NCBI GenBank assembly: GCA_963576725.1
Contig: OY755237.1
Coordinates: 51,836,253-51,900,252, forward strand
DNA: 64,000 nt
DNA from: Azorinus chamasolen
Taxonomy: Eukaryota; Mollusca; Bivalvia; Cardiida; Solecurtidae
Reading direction: 5' to 3'
Positions within the stretch are counted from its first letter, which is position 1. Every line of letters begins with the position of its first letter. A program made the position numbers and the translations under genes. The notes beneath the pieces were generated by a model. It saw only the letters and a program-made list of their open reading frames with translations. It ran no database searches and had not been told where the DNA came from. Positions 1-8,624 of this stretch are shown piece by piece.

Positions 1-115
1 TGTATGCTTATGAAATAATATAGGTCTAATTCTAATTCTACAGTTTCTGCTATGGTAAAAAAATCCTTGTTCATCATGCCAGTATGTACATTTTATACCA
101 AAATAAATCTATTTA
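1..115 (+). mobile_element. MITE-B copy, 3' part cut by window edge
   Basis: The window opens inside a MITE-B copy: the gcttatgaaataatatag and tctacagtttctgc blocks match the right half of complete copies such as 31393-31632. It is interrupted at 115/116 by a pogo-like MITE. Confidence 0.6.
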
Positions 116-314
116 CAGTAGCGCCTGTCTTAAACGGCCATTCATTTATTGAACATAGACATCTTAAAATGCAGGTGGTTGCTCAATGCAGGGCAAAAGT
201 AATGCAGAAAGCTCCTATAATCTGCTTTACTAATGACCTGCATTAAGCTACCACCTGCCTTACAGACCCGTAATTAGACCTCTTTTTGATGGCCACTTAA
301 GACAGGTTCTTCTG
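116..314. mobile_element. pogo/Tigger-like MITE with TA duplication
   Basis: A 199-bp element starting cagtagcgcctgtcttaaac and ending with the imperfect inverse (gacaggttcttctg), flanked by TA on both sides (114-115, 315-316). The interior contains the caggtggttgctcaatgcag / ctgcattaagctaccacctg palindrome shared with 28149-28321, 33120-33297, 40515-40646 and 56400-56604. CAGT termini with TA duplications are typical of pogo/Tc1-type elements. It carries no coding capacity. Confidence 0.7.
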
Positions 315-404
315 TATAAATTTATAGAAGGGCATGAGAATATTGGTATGAACATAAAATTATCAATTTCATTTTGTGAATATAGTTCAAAATACAGAAT
401 GACA

Positions 405-1055
405 CCTTTAATCCTTTCCTTCATATACATGTAATATTCATAGTCACATGCTTGTTCATGCCTTAGTAAATAAAGTTCACTCAAATCAGACAGCTCCAGC
501 AAGAGCCATCTGATCAGGATCTGCTCTGTTTGATTATGGAAATGTACAAATGTGACTTTACCTTTTCTGCCAAAGTAAAACAATCCTCTTGTAATGTTCC
601 ACTATCAAAATTCAGCTAATAAATATTCCTGATGTCATTATTTCTTACATGAAAATTAAACAGGGATAGGGTTAACCCATTTACCAGTATGCCTAGTCTC
701 AGTGAGTGTCCTAAAAAGTGCACATGTAAATGGTATATGGACCCAGCTTCTATCAGGGTCTACACAGTTTGTTCAACAAACAAGGTCTTATTGGCAAAGG
801 AATTCTTCCAAATGAAAATTAGACTGGTACTTAACCATTTCCTTCATATAAATGCCTTTTCATGCCTTTGATTAAGAGAAAACCCAGATCACGTCTGATC
901 ACGGTCTGTTTGCTTATGACATTTTGATAGATCTGACTCTACATTTTCTACAAATACCAAAACATCTTGTGAACATATACCATTGTAAAAGTTCAGGTAA
1001 TAGATATTCATGATGTTATTTTTTCTGACATGAATATTCAATATGGAAAGGGTTA
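405..1055 (+). mobile_element. Two MITE-B copies, forward
   Basis: Two diverged copies at about 405-675 and 833-1055. Each starts cctttccttcatat, has the palindromic core (gccatctgatcaggatctgc block in the first), the tail ttcatgatgt..atttctta..catga, and ends at gggttaa. The 675-830 interval between them has no recognisable gene. Confidence 0.65.
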
Positions 1056-1226
1056 ACACAAATTTGGTTATACATGTATTCACTTAGAAAATGGAGTTTC
1101 AATGGATCAAGGCAAATCATCAGAACATCAAGTAGAACCACCAGTAAAAAATACTGCAGATACATGCTGTCAAATTTAGATCAGGATCTACAGTGATTGA
1201 AATGGAAATAAAGAACTTTTTCTTAA

Positions 1227-1447
1227 CCCTTTCCTCCATAAATATGCCTTTCTACGCCTCTGTAAAAGTCACCCGTTGAAACCATTGTGATAACTAAAGC
1301 ATTTGCTCCTATAGGAGCAAATGCTCTAATCATCACAATGGTTTCAAATTACAAAATTCTAAAAATTTCCTTTTTTCTAGTTAATGCTCCTTTTCGGTAG
1401 GTGCATCCAAAGAGGTTGGATCTACAATTAGCCTATGGAAGAAAGGG
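1227..1447. mobile_element. MITE-A, complete, TTAA-flanked
   Basis: A 221-bp element bounded by TTAA at 1223-1226 and 1448-1451, starting CCCTTTCCTCCATA and ending in the inverse. The centre is a long near-perfect palindrome around gagcaaatgctc and aaaccattgtgat. TTAA targets with CCCTTT ends are typical of piggyBac-derived MITEs; that assignment is inferred. Confidence 0.8.
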
Positions 1448-1680
1448 TTAACTCTTTACCTCATGAATATCTATGTAACAAATACTGACATCATGAATTT
1501 TAATTTGACTCCTTTGGTCATGGTAGAAACTGTGGAATCATATCTATACATGTTTTATGTCATAAGCAAACAGAGCAGACGCTGATCAGAAGGCTTCCAC
1601 AGGAGTCATCTGATCTGGGTCTAATCTGTTTGCAAAGGTTTAGAAAGGCATTTCAAAGGGGACCATTCTAATCAAGCTTG
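1448..1680 (-). mobile_element. MITE-B, reverse orientation
   Basis: Starts at the TTAA that ends the preceding MITE-A (ttaactctttacctcatg) and carries the core cataagcaaacagagcagac..gggtctaatctgtttgc. The far end is eroded near 1680. Confidence 0.6.
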
Positions 1681-1768
1681 TGTTTCTTATATTTGAGAGC
1701 AGTTACATAAATTGATATATGAAGTGTTTACATGAATTATGCTGTTCATCAATTTTCTTCTTGTACAG

Positions 1769-1922
1769 GTACGACGCCACGGATATGAATCTTTACCGAA
1801 GTGCTCTTAGTGCATGTGTGGTGGCGGGCCTTCCAAACATACGAGACTACACCCACAAAGTTCCAGAGAAAAGCGAAACTGGTGATGACCAGTTAGAAAA
1901 GAGCTCTGCTACGGCATCTTGA
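1769..1922 (+). CDS. Terminal coding exon of unrecognised gene
   Basis: A pyrimidine-rich acceptor (ttttcttcttgtacag) precedes GTACGACGCC at 1769, and the frame stays open to a TGA at 1920-1922. One base completes a split codon, then come 50 codons beginning YDATDMNLYRSALSACVV and ending KSSATAS. The first half is hydrophobic and alanine-rich; the second half is polar and acidic/lysine-rich, like a soluble C-terminal tail. Upstream exons are outside the window or not visible, so the start is unknown. I do not recognise the family and give no function. The splice site, codon quality and the following AATAAA support a real exon; alternatives are a retained fragment or pseudogene. The gene is convergent with the DPY19-like gene. 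Confidence 0.65.
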
Positions 1923-2401
1923 CTGATAACATGACTAATTCACTTGATTACATGACGATTTATTCAATGTTGTTTGTTATTATATAACAAGGAATACTAG
2001 TTTCTATTATTTTACAAGGGTAATTGGCAATTGGAAGTTTGACTTTCATGACATAAGTTGAACTATTTGTGTCAAGTACACATTTTAACTGCTTTGAGAT
2101 TTATGTCTTTTTATTTTTAAAGTATTCCAAATCACCCAGCTTTGGCCTCCTTTTTGTTAAGAGCTAAAGCAACAATCTAGTTACCGTAATTAAGAAAGAA
2201 TCGTAGCCTTATTCATAAAATGTTCCATATGTATTATGGAGACAACATTCATGTTTTTATTTTTCCAGCGATTATAGAAAAATATATGGTTACTAAAGCA
2301 ACCCATTGGTTAACTTGTTTGTTCACTTTTAATATGGCAGTAACTAAAAAAGCTTGCAGGCCAGCTTCGTGAAACCTTGCATATTGAAACTATGCAATAA
2401 A
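1923..2401 (+). other. Putative 3' UTR with AATAAA at 2396-2401
   Basis: AT-rich sequence after the stop contains no MITE core. A canonical AATAAA sits at 2396-2401, directly against the start of the HLE-1 element at 2402. I infer a 3' UTR of roughly 480 bp; the real cleavage site would then lie inside the inserted element. Confidence 0.5.
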
Positions 2402-3466
2402 CAAGAGGGCCATGAGGCCCTGAAGCGCTCACCTGAGATAACCCCCGGGGCGGGCCATTTTTGACCCAGAAGTCACCATTTGTACAACCTTGGTAGAGAA
2501 CCACAAGGCAAATTAAAGCAGCAAGATTTTTAAAGGACTATGCAAAACTGATAAACCTCAGGATGGGGCCATTTTGGCCTGGGGATCATAATTTGACAAT
2601 CTTGGTAGAGGACTATTAAATAATGATATATACCAAATATAAACATCTGGGAATTTTAGTTTAAGAGAAGATGTTTAAAGAGCCTGGGGGCTGGGCCATT
2701 TTCGATCCAGGGGTCACAATTTGAACAATCTTTGTAGAGAACCATTCGATCATTCTACATACAAAATATCGAAGCTCTAGGCTTTACATTTTCAGAGATT
2801 TTCCTATGAAAAACTGATAAGCATTGGGGCAGGGCCATTTTTGACCCAGGGATTATGATTTGAACAATCTTTGTAGAGGACCATTAGATCATGCTACATA
2901 CCAAACATCAAAGGTCTAGGCCTTACAGTTTCATCAGAAGATTTCTAAAGATTTTCCCATGAAAAACTGATAAGCCCCGGGGCAGGGCGATTTTTGGTAC
3001 AGGGGGCATAATTTGAACAATCTTTGCAGATGACCATTAGATCATGCTACATACCAAATATCAAAGGTCTAGGCCTTACAGTTTCAGAGAAGAATTTTTT
3101 AAAGATTTTCCTATGAAAAACTGATAAGCCCTTTGGCAGGACCATTTTTGGTCTGGGCCGGTCATAATTTGTACAATCTTTGTAGAGGACAACTAGATCA
3201 TACTACATACCAAATATCAAAGGTCTAGGCCTTACAGTTTCAGAAAAGAAGATTTTTAAAGATTTTCCTATGAAAAACTGATAAGCCCTTGGGCGGGGCC
3301 ATTTTTGGCCTGGGGCTCATAATGTGAACAATAATTTGTTCCCCCTAGCCACTGATGCTCCTGAAAAAAAAAATGGGTTAGTGGTTTCAGAGGAGATGTC
3401 GTTTGCAAATGTGTCCAGATGCCGGACAGATCCCGGTCACAACAGCCTTTGGTTTAGGTGAGCTAA
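2402..3466 (+). mobile_element. HLE-1 tandem-core element
   Basis: Starts caagagggccatgaggccct (a short palindrome) followed by gctcacc, has about five diverged units of roughly 155 bp (aactgataagcccnnggg.. to ..cttacagtttcagag), and ends ggtgagctaa at 3466. The 3' hairpin seen in other copies is degraded here. Low-complexity a-tract at 3364-3373. No ORF. Confidence 0.75.
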
Positions 3467-3533
3467 AAATTGACAAGCAAAGTTTTGATTTCTCAGTTGC
3501 ATCAAAATTGTTGCTATGAAAACGAAAGTAAAT

Positions 3534-3690
3534 CAAGAAGGCCTGAAAGGCCCTGACATCGCTCACCAGACAATCAGAGGAGAAGATTTTCAAAGTTTTC
3601 ACTATGTGTTTCTATAGAAAACTAGCCAGCCCTAGGCGAGGGCCAATTTTGACCCAAGGGGCATAATTTATGTAACTTTTGTAGAGGATC
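3534..3690 (+). mobile_element. HLE-2 5' fragment
   Basis: Begins caagaaggcctgaaaggccc then gctcacc and about one HLE-2 unit; the rest is missing. The 3690-3905 stretch after it is AT-rich with nothing I can assign. Confidence 0.6.
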
Positions 3691-3907
3691 TCAAATGAAT
3701 AAAATTTAAGAAAATGTAAATGAAAACATATAACAATGCAAATCTAAAGAAGGACACATACAAAAGTATGTATGCCCTCTCTCTGTGCAAATTGGCTGAA
3801 TTTCAGAAAGAATAAATTAATCTATACTATGTACTTATATTCAAAATTTCAGATATTTTCATTACACCTTCATGAGTTATTAATATTCATATCTTAATTT
3901 ATTTTCA

Positions 3908-4345
3908 ACCCTTCCCCTGTTCTATGTTTATTCAAAATTCAAATACCCACTGAATATTCATGGACAAAATAATGAAACATGGAAGGTGGGACAGTGTAGC
4001 CATTTTAGAAAGTAAAGAAACATATTTCAAATTCCATTGACAAACAGAGCGGACCCTGATCAGACAGTTGCTATAGGAGCCGTCTGATCTGGGTCTGCTC
4101 TGTTTGCAAATGTGTGAAAAGATGTTAACATGAGGGAAAGGGTTAGTAAACATATTATAAGTATATTGTACACAAAATGAAAACCAGATCAGATCTGGGG
4201 GGAATAATAATGTAATGCAATTTGCACTATATTATATCATAAGCAAACAGCAGATTGGTCAGATGGCTACTACATGAGCCATCTGATCTGGGTCTACTCT
4301 GTTTGCAAAGACGTAGAAAGGCATATTTATGGAGTAAAGGGTTAA
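3908..4345 (-). mobile_element. MITE-B variant (B2) and MITE-B fragment
   Basis: 3908-4145 is a reverse copy of a MITE-B subtype (B2) with a distinctive block gaatattcatggacaaaata..ccattttagaaagtaaag, also seen at 26928-27193 and 53228-53455. About 4230-4345 is a second, shorter reverse MITE-B fragment ending aggcatatttatggagtaaa. Confidence 0.6.
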
Positions 4346-4461
4346 TCGTCCGATTTACTGTGCAACAGGCCAGATCTAACTATAACAATTTTTTTGGTTT
4401 GGGTCTGCAATATTACTGCAGATTTACTACCAACAAGGGAGGCAATCCAGTTGTTATCAAA

Positions 4462-4583
4462 CAAGAGGGCCATGATGGCCCTGAAATCGCTCACCAGAGG
4501 GAAAGATTTTTAAAGTTTTAACTACATGTATGTTTCTAAACAAAACTGGACACCTGTTTTGTGGGGTGTTATTTGACCCTTTG
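4462..4583 (+). mobile_element. HLE-2 head, interrupted by LTR element
   Basis: Starts caagagggccatgatggccc and gctcacc, and runs into gttatttgacccttttg-like unit sequence that is split by the LTR insertion at 4583/4584. It resumes after 7937 for a short distance (tggatccaaactctgtgtc) and then decays. Confidence 0.55.
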
Positions 4584-4769
4584 TGTAATGATATGAGTAA
4601 TTCAAATATACATGTTCTGTAGCTAGTCTATATCTGGGACCTATGCAGCCCGTCATATTCGGAGCCCGGGCAGTCTGTTTAATAAAACTGAAGTGTTAAC
4701 ATCACAACGACTTGTATCTTATATTCAATCCAACATTGGAAGGATTAATTAAAGACGCAAAATAGAACA
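4584..4769 (+). repeat. Left (5') LTR, 186 bp
   Basis: TGTAATGATATG..AATAGAACA. It includes an internal AATAAA around ctgtttaataaaactg, a plausible R-region polyadenylation signal. Near-identical to 7747-7932: one T/C difference in gcagcccg(T/C)catattcg. Confidence 0.95.
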
Positions 4770-4787
4770 TGGTGTCAGAAGTGGGAT
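4770..4787 (+). other. Primer-binding site (tRNA-Leu type)
   Basis: tggtgtcagaagtgggat follows the LTR's terminal CA with no gap. Its complement resembles the 3' end of metazoan tRNA-Leu including CCA (..TCTGACACCA). Confidence 0.85.
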
Positions 4788-5988
4788 ATGTGTCCTTTAC
4801 ATAATACCTAGACAGAGTGTCTGCAACAGGAATGGACTTCCCAGGCAAATGTTTGACCTCTATGTCGTAAGCTTGCAGTTGCAAAAGCATACGCTGTAAC
4901 CTTGCTGGGGCGGCTGAAAGCGGTTTTCTCATAATGCTTTCAATTGGTTTGTGGTCTGACTGTACTAGTACATGTCGTCCATATATGTAGTGATGAAACC
5001 GTTTGCATCCAAATAGGATTGCAAGCATTTCTTTTTCTATTTGTGCATATCCTATCTCTGTAGGGGTCAAGGACTTTGATGCATATACAACGGGTTTGCC
5101 GTCATGCAGAATGCATGCACCCAATCCGTGTTTCGAACTGTCAACCTGTAATGTCACAGGTTTGTTATTGTCAAAATATGCCAATACAGGGCTTTCTGTC
5201 AACGCCTGCTTGGTCTTTTCAAAAGCTTTGTCATGTTGCCTGTCCCACCGGAAGTGAGTGTCGCTTTTGATAAGCGCTCGTAGAGGATTTGTCAATTCAG
5301 CCATATTTTGTGAAAATTTGCTTAGGTATGTGAGCATCCCTAACAGGGTTTCGAGCTCTGCACGTGACTTAGGGGCTTTCATCTGAAGAATTGCCGTCAC
5401 CTTGTTGGGGTCAGGTTTCAGTCCGTCGGCAGTGAGGACATGACCAAAGTACGGAACTTCTGTAAGTCCTATTTTTGTCTTGTCAGGGTTGAGTCTGATC
5501 CCTTTTTCTCTACAACGTGTCATTACGTTGCGCAAGTTAATGTCATGCTCCTGTCGAGTCTGTCCGTGTACAAGTATGTCGTCAACAATGCATTTGACAC
5601 CTTTGATGCCTTCTAGACATTCGTCCATTCGTCTTTGAAATTCGTCTTGGCTTGACTTAACACCGAATGGGAGACGTAGGAAGCGATAACGTCCTTGAGG
5701 ACTCCCAAACGTACATAAGTACGACGATTCCTCAGTGAGCTCAATGCTCCAGTAACCTGATTTTGCGTCTAGCACTGAAAAATAGCGGGAACCAGCTAGG
5801 TCAGAGGTTACCTCTTCAAGCGTTCTCATTGGATACTGAGGACGTAACAATGCGTCATTCAGATGCTTGGGGTCTATGCATATGCGCAACTTGTCTGATT
5901 TTGGTTTCTCTACGCACACGAGAGAGTTGACCCAGTCTGTTGGCTCAGTGACCTTGCAAATAATGGAGGCTTTTTCCATTCTGTCCAA
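4788..5988 (-). pseudogene. pol fragment: reverse transcriptase and RNase H
   Basis: A minus-strand frame encodes a Ty3-type reverse transcriptase followed by RNase H. Visible RT motifs in order: LRICIDPKHLN, YFSVLDAKSGYW, LPFGVKSSQDEFQRRM and the catalytic box CIVDDILVHG (an xVDD variant). RNase H follows with LQVDSSKHGLGACI, the IEKEMLAI block and a QSDHKPIE block, giving the expected D-E-D acidic residues. The match stops after ADTLSRYY at about 4790, where the reading frame runs into the inverted primer-binding site and LTR; integrase is absent. The upstream junction with protease is broken by two apparent one-base offsets (near 6097-6102 and 6034-6037). It cannot make a full polyprotein as it stands. 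Confidence 0.9.
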
Positions 5989-6008
5989 CTCTTGTTTGAG
6001 TCTGTCCT

Positions 6009-7349
6009 TTAATGCATATGGTACACGCCTAGTGGGGTATTGCGTCGGGTTTGAGATGAAGCTTGCACTTTCCTGGGAGTAAACCTATGCCTTCGAAAAG
6101 GTACGTCTTTGAACTCTGTTAGCACGTCGTCTTTTTTCGGACATGTTTGGTCTATAGAGTATGTCAGTTTAATCAGTTCCATGTCAATGGATGTAGACAA
6201 TGACAGTAAGGGTTGAGAGTTCGTGACAACCACATAGAACCTGGCCGTAACCTTGTTTTCTTTGTATCTACATGGCAAGTCTATAGTACCTAGTATTTTC
6301 AGGGAATCTCCTGAATATGACGTCAATTTGTGTGAAGCTTTGGCTAGGGGACCATGAACATGTAGCGACCTGTAAACACTATTTGGTAAAACGTTTACCA
6401 TTGAGCCTGTGTCAATCTTGAATTGTACAGGTTCATTGGTCTGACCTATCAAAAGAGTAGCATGGGCCTGTGAAACCAACTCACCTGCGGTATTCACGGT
6501 GTCCACATAAAATCCATCGTCTTCTAAATTAGATTCCTCACTCACTCTTAACTCGTTCACACCTTTTGTCACATTTGTCCTACACATTGGTGCAAAATGA
6601 TTCCACTTTTTGCATGCGTGGCATTGTTTTCCCTTCGCGGGACACTTGGATGTCTTGGAATGTTTATTTCCACAATATCCGCATTTTTGGGAATCGTGTC
6701 CCTTTTTGTCACGTGGTGTATGTCTCTGTCTCGCCGGTTGGCTCTTCCCAATGGCTCGTTTGGACTGCCGTCTTACGTCGTCCACTGTCGCTGACGTCGT
6801 GTCGTCGCCGGAAGCGGTCATCAATCTTAACTGTTCCCTCGAATACTCGAAGTTCTGGGCGGTTTGAATGGCTTTATCTAGAGTCAATTTTTCGCCCTCG
6901 TTGATTAATTTCTCGCGCAATCGGCTGGAGGATGTTCCAAAGATAATTCTGTCTCTGATCATCTCATCAGTGTCTGTGTATTTGCAGTCTTGTGCTGCGA
7001 GACGGAGTTTTGTAACAAATGACTCGATGCCTTCGGCTCCCTGTGTAATGTTGTTAAATTTGAATCTGGCAAAGACCGGATTAAGTTTGGGTTGAACGTA
7101 GTCCTTAAATTTCTTGTAGAACGTTTCAGGTTTCTTTGCCTCTGCGTCGGTCAATTGCCAAGTCTGGTGGATGTCTCTTCCTTTATCACCCACCCAGAGG
7201 AGAATATAAGACACTTTCTCTTCGTCTTCCTTGTCTTTCAGAGGCCCTGAGAACACAAGTTTGGCGTGCCTCTCAAATTTGTCACATGCCTCCGGAAGGT
7301 TAGAGCTTTCCCAGTCCATTTTGGGAATGGTAATTCCGTATAGCTCCAT
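6009..7349 (-). CDS. gag and aspartic protease of Ty3-type element
   Basis: 446 codons on the minus strand starting at MELYGITIPKMDW. The N-terminal two thirds is a gag capsid-like region. Two adjacent zinc knuckles follow: a variant CGYCGNKHSKTSKC and a canonical CX2CX4HX4C (CHACKKWNHFAPMC). The protease then shows the catalytic FKIDTGSMVNVLP. The frame leaves homology around 6100 after ..EFKDV, so its last ~30 codons are out of frame with pol. Fusion of gag to protease in one frame is common in this group. Orientation opposes the surrounding LTRs, so an LTR-driven transcript would be antisense to it. Confidence 0.9.
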   Translation of the reverse strand: MELYGITIPKMDWESSNLPEACDKFERHAKLVFSGPLKDKEDEEKVSYILLWVGDKGRDIHQTWQLTDAEAKKPETFYKKFKDYVQPKLNPVFARFKFNNITQGAEGIESFVTKLRLAAQDCKYTDTDEMIRDRIIFGTSSSRLREKLINEGEKLTLDKAIQTAQNFEYSREQLRLMTASGDDTTSATVDDVRRQSKRAIGKSQPARQRHTPRDKKGHDSQKCGYCGNKHSKTSKCPAKGKQCHACKKWNHFAPMCRTNVTKGVNELRVSEESNLEDDGFYVDTVNTAGELVSQAHATLLIGQTNEPVQFKIDTGSMVNVLPNSVYRSLHVHGPLAKASHKLTSYSGDSLKILGTIDLPCRYKENKVTARFYVVVTNSQPLLSLSTSIDMELIKLTYSIDQTCPKKDDVLTEFKDVPFRRHRFTPRKVQASSQTRRNTPLGVYHMH

Positions 7350-7422
7350 TTTTGTTTGAGTCCACTGGAACGTTGAATTAGAACGTTAAATAGTTAATGC
7401 AAGTTCCAAATTAATGTCAAAT

Positions 7423-7436
7423 CACTTCTGACACCA
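7423..7436 (-). other. Second primer-binding-like site (inverted)
   Basis: On the minus strand TGGTGTCAGAAGTG lies about 75 bp upstream of the gag ATG. It shares 14 bases with the PBS at 4770 and then diverges. This is the native leader of the inverted interior. Confidence 0.75.
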
Positions 7437-7628
7437 TTAGACTTGCGAACTTAATTCGCCGTAATTTGAAAGTTTGAATGAATGTAAGAGTGCCCGAGTG
7501 AGCGTAAGAATTTTCAGCTCGTAGTAAAAATTCCATAGTGAATACCAACCAATTATAAACACAAGTTCATGACATTAGACTATGTTAGACTTGCGAACTT
7601 AATTCGCCGTAATTTGAAAGTTTGAATG
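7437..7628. repeat. Two 44-bp direct repeats next to inverted PBS
   Basis: ttagacttgcgaacttaatt.. occurs at 7437-7480 and 7585-7628. On the minus strand the first ends right at the second PBS. I read these as remnants of the LTR end of the element that donated the interior; that LTR end is unlike 4584-4769. Confidence 0.6.
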
Positions 7629-7733
7629 CATTTACTATTAATCATGTTATGTATTTAACATGTATTGTGTTGATTTACTCATTACCATTGATTTTAAACG
7701 ATTTATTAATTAATGTTTTATTTCAACTTTTTT

Positions 7734-7746
7734 AAAAGAAGGGAGA
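7734..7746 (+). other. Polypurine tract
   Basis: aaaagaagggaga immediately precedes the TG of the right LTR on the + strand, the position expected for the plus-strand primer. It follows ~105 bp of AT-rich DNA. Confidence 0.8.
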
Positions 7747-7932
7747 TGTAATGATATGAGTAATTCAAATATACATGTTCTGTAGCTAGTCTATATCTGG
7801 GACCTATGCAGCCCGCCATATTCGGAGCCCGGGCAGTCTGTTTAATAAAACTGAAGTGTTAACATCACAACGACTTGTATCTTATATTCAATCCAACATT
7901 GGAAGGATTAATTAAAGACGCAAAATAGAACA
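7747..7932 (+). repeat. Right (3') LTR, 186 bp
   Basis: 185 of 186 positions match the left LTR by eye. Followed at once by CTTTG, the second copy of the target duplication. Confidence 0.95.
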
Positions 7933-8624
7933 CTTTGTGGATCCAAACTCTGTGTCATACCTGTTGGTCTTAATTCTGTTGAAAAGGGCCAGGAAGCAGT
8001 CGATCTTTAATAAACTTTTGGACCTTTAAAACCCTTTCCTTCATATAAATATGATTCGATGCATTTGCAAACAGAACAGACCCGTATCAGATGGTTTCTA
8101 TATGAGCTGTCTGACCAGGTTGTGCTCTGCCGGCTAATAGAATACTCTTTTCTCCATAAAAACGCCTTTCTACGCCTCTGTAATAGTCACTTTATTAAAC
8201 CATTGTGATAAATAGAGCATTTGCTCCATATGAGTAAATGCTCTATTTATCACAATGGTTTCAAATCTACACAATTCTGATATTTTCCTTTTCTCTAATT
8301 AACCCTTTCCCTCATATAAACGTGTTTTCATGCATTTGCAAACAAAGTAGACCCAGATTTACCTCTTTAAGAGATAAAGAAATAAGAGACAAAATTTCTA
8401 ACAGATGACAACCCTATCACTACTTAGCATGACTTGACTGAAATTAGCACACAGTTTGGATTCTGATCTGACGCATACCGGTATGTAACTTTGTATTTAG
8501 TTTGTATATGAGTAAATTTACTCCTATGGAGCAAATGCTCTATTTATTACAATGGTTTCAAATCTACACAATTCTGAAATTTTCCTTTTCTCTAATTAAT
8601 GCTCCTTATCAGAAAATTTATTAA

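Larger units (their letters stand above)
4584..7932 (+). mobile_element. Ty3-type LTR retrotransposon with inverted interior
   Basis: Two 186-bp direct LTRs (TG..CA) differ at one visible position and are flanked by a perfect 5-bp duplication CTTTG (4579-4583 and 7933-7937), so this is a bona fide young insertion. A primer-binding site abuts the left LTR at 4770 and a polypurine tract abuts the right LTR at 7734-7746; both define a + strand element. The coding interior (gag, protease, RT, RNase H) nevertheless reads on the minus strand. No integrase is visible. The interior carries its own second primer-binding-like site at 7423-7436, so it looks like an inverted piece of a related element inside this LTR shell. 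Confidence 0.9.

Noticed and set aside
260..583. 107-codon minus-strand frame
   Set aside because: It spans pogo-like MITE and MITE-B sequence; similar frames recur at other MITE copies.
5003..5270. Plus-strand frames over the pol region, and those at 6566-7095
   Set aside because: They are antisense shadows of the RT and gag-protease frames and contain no domain.
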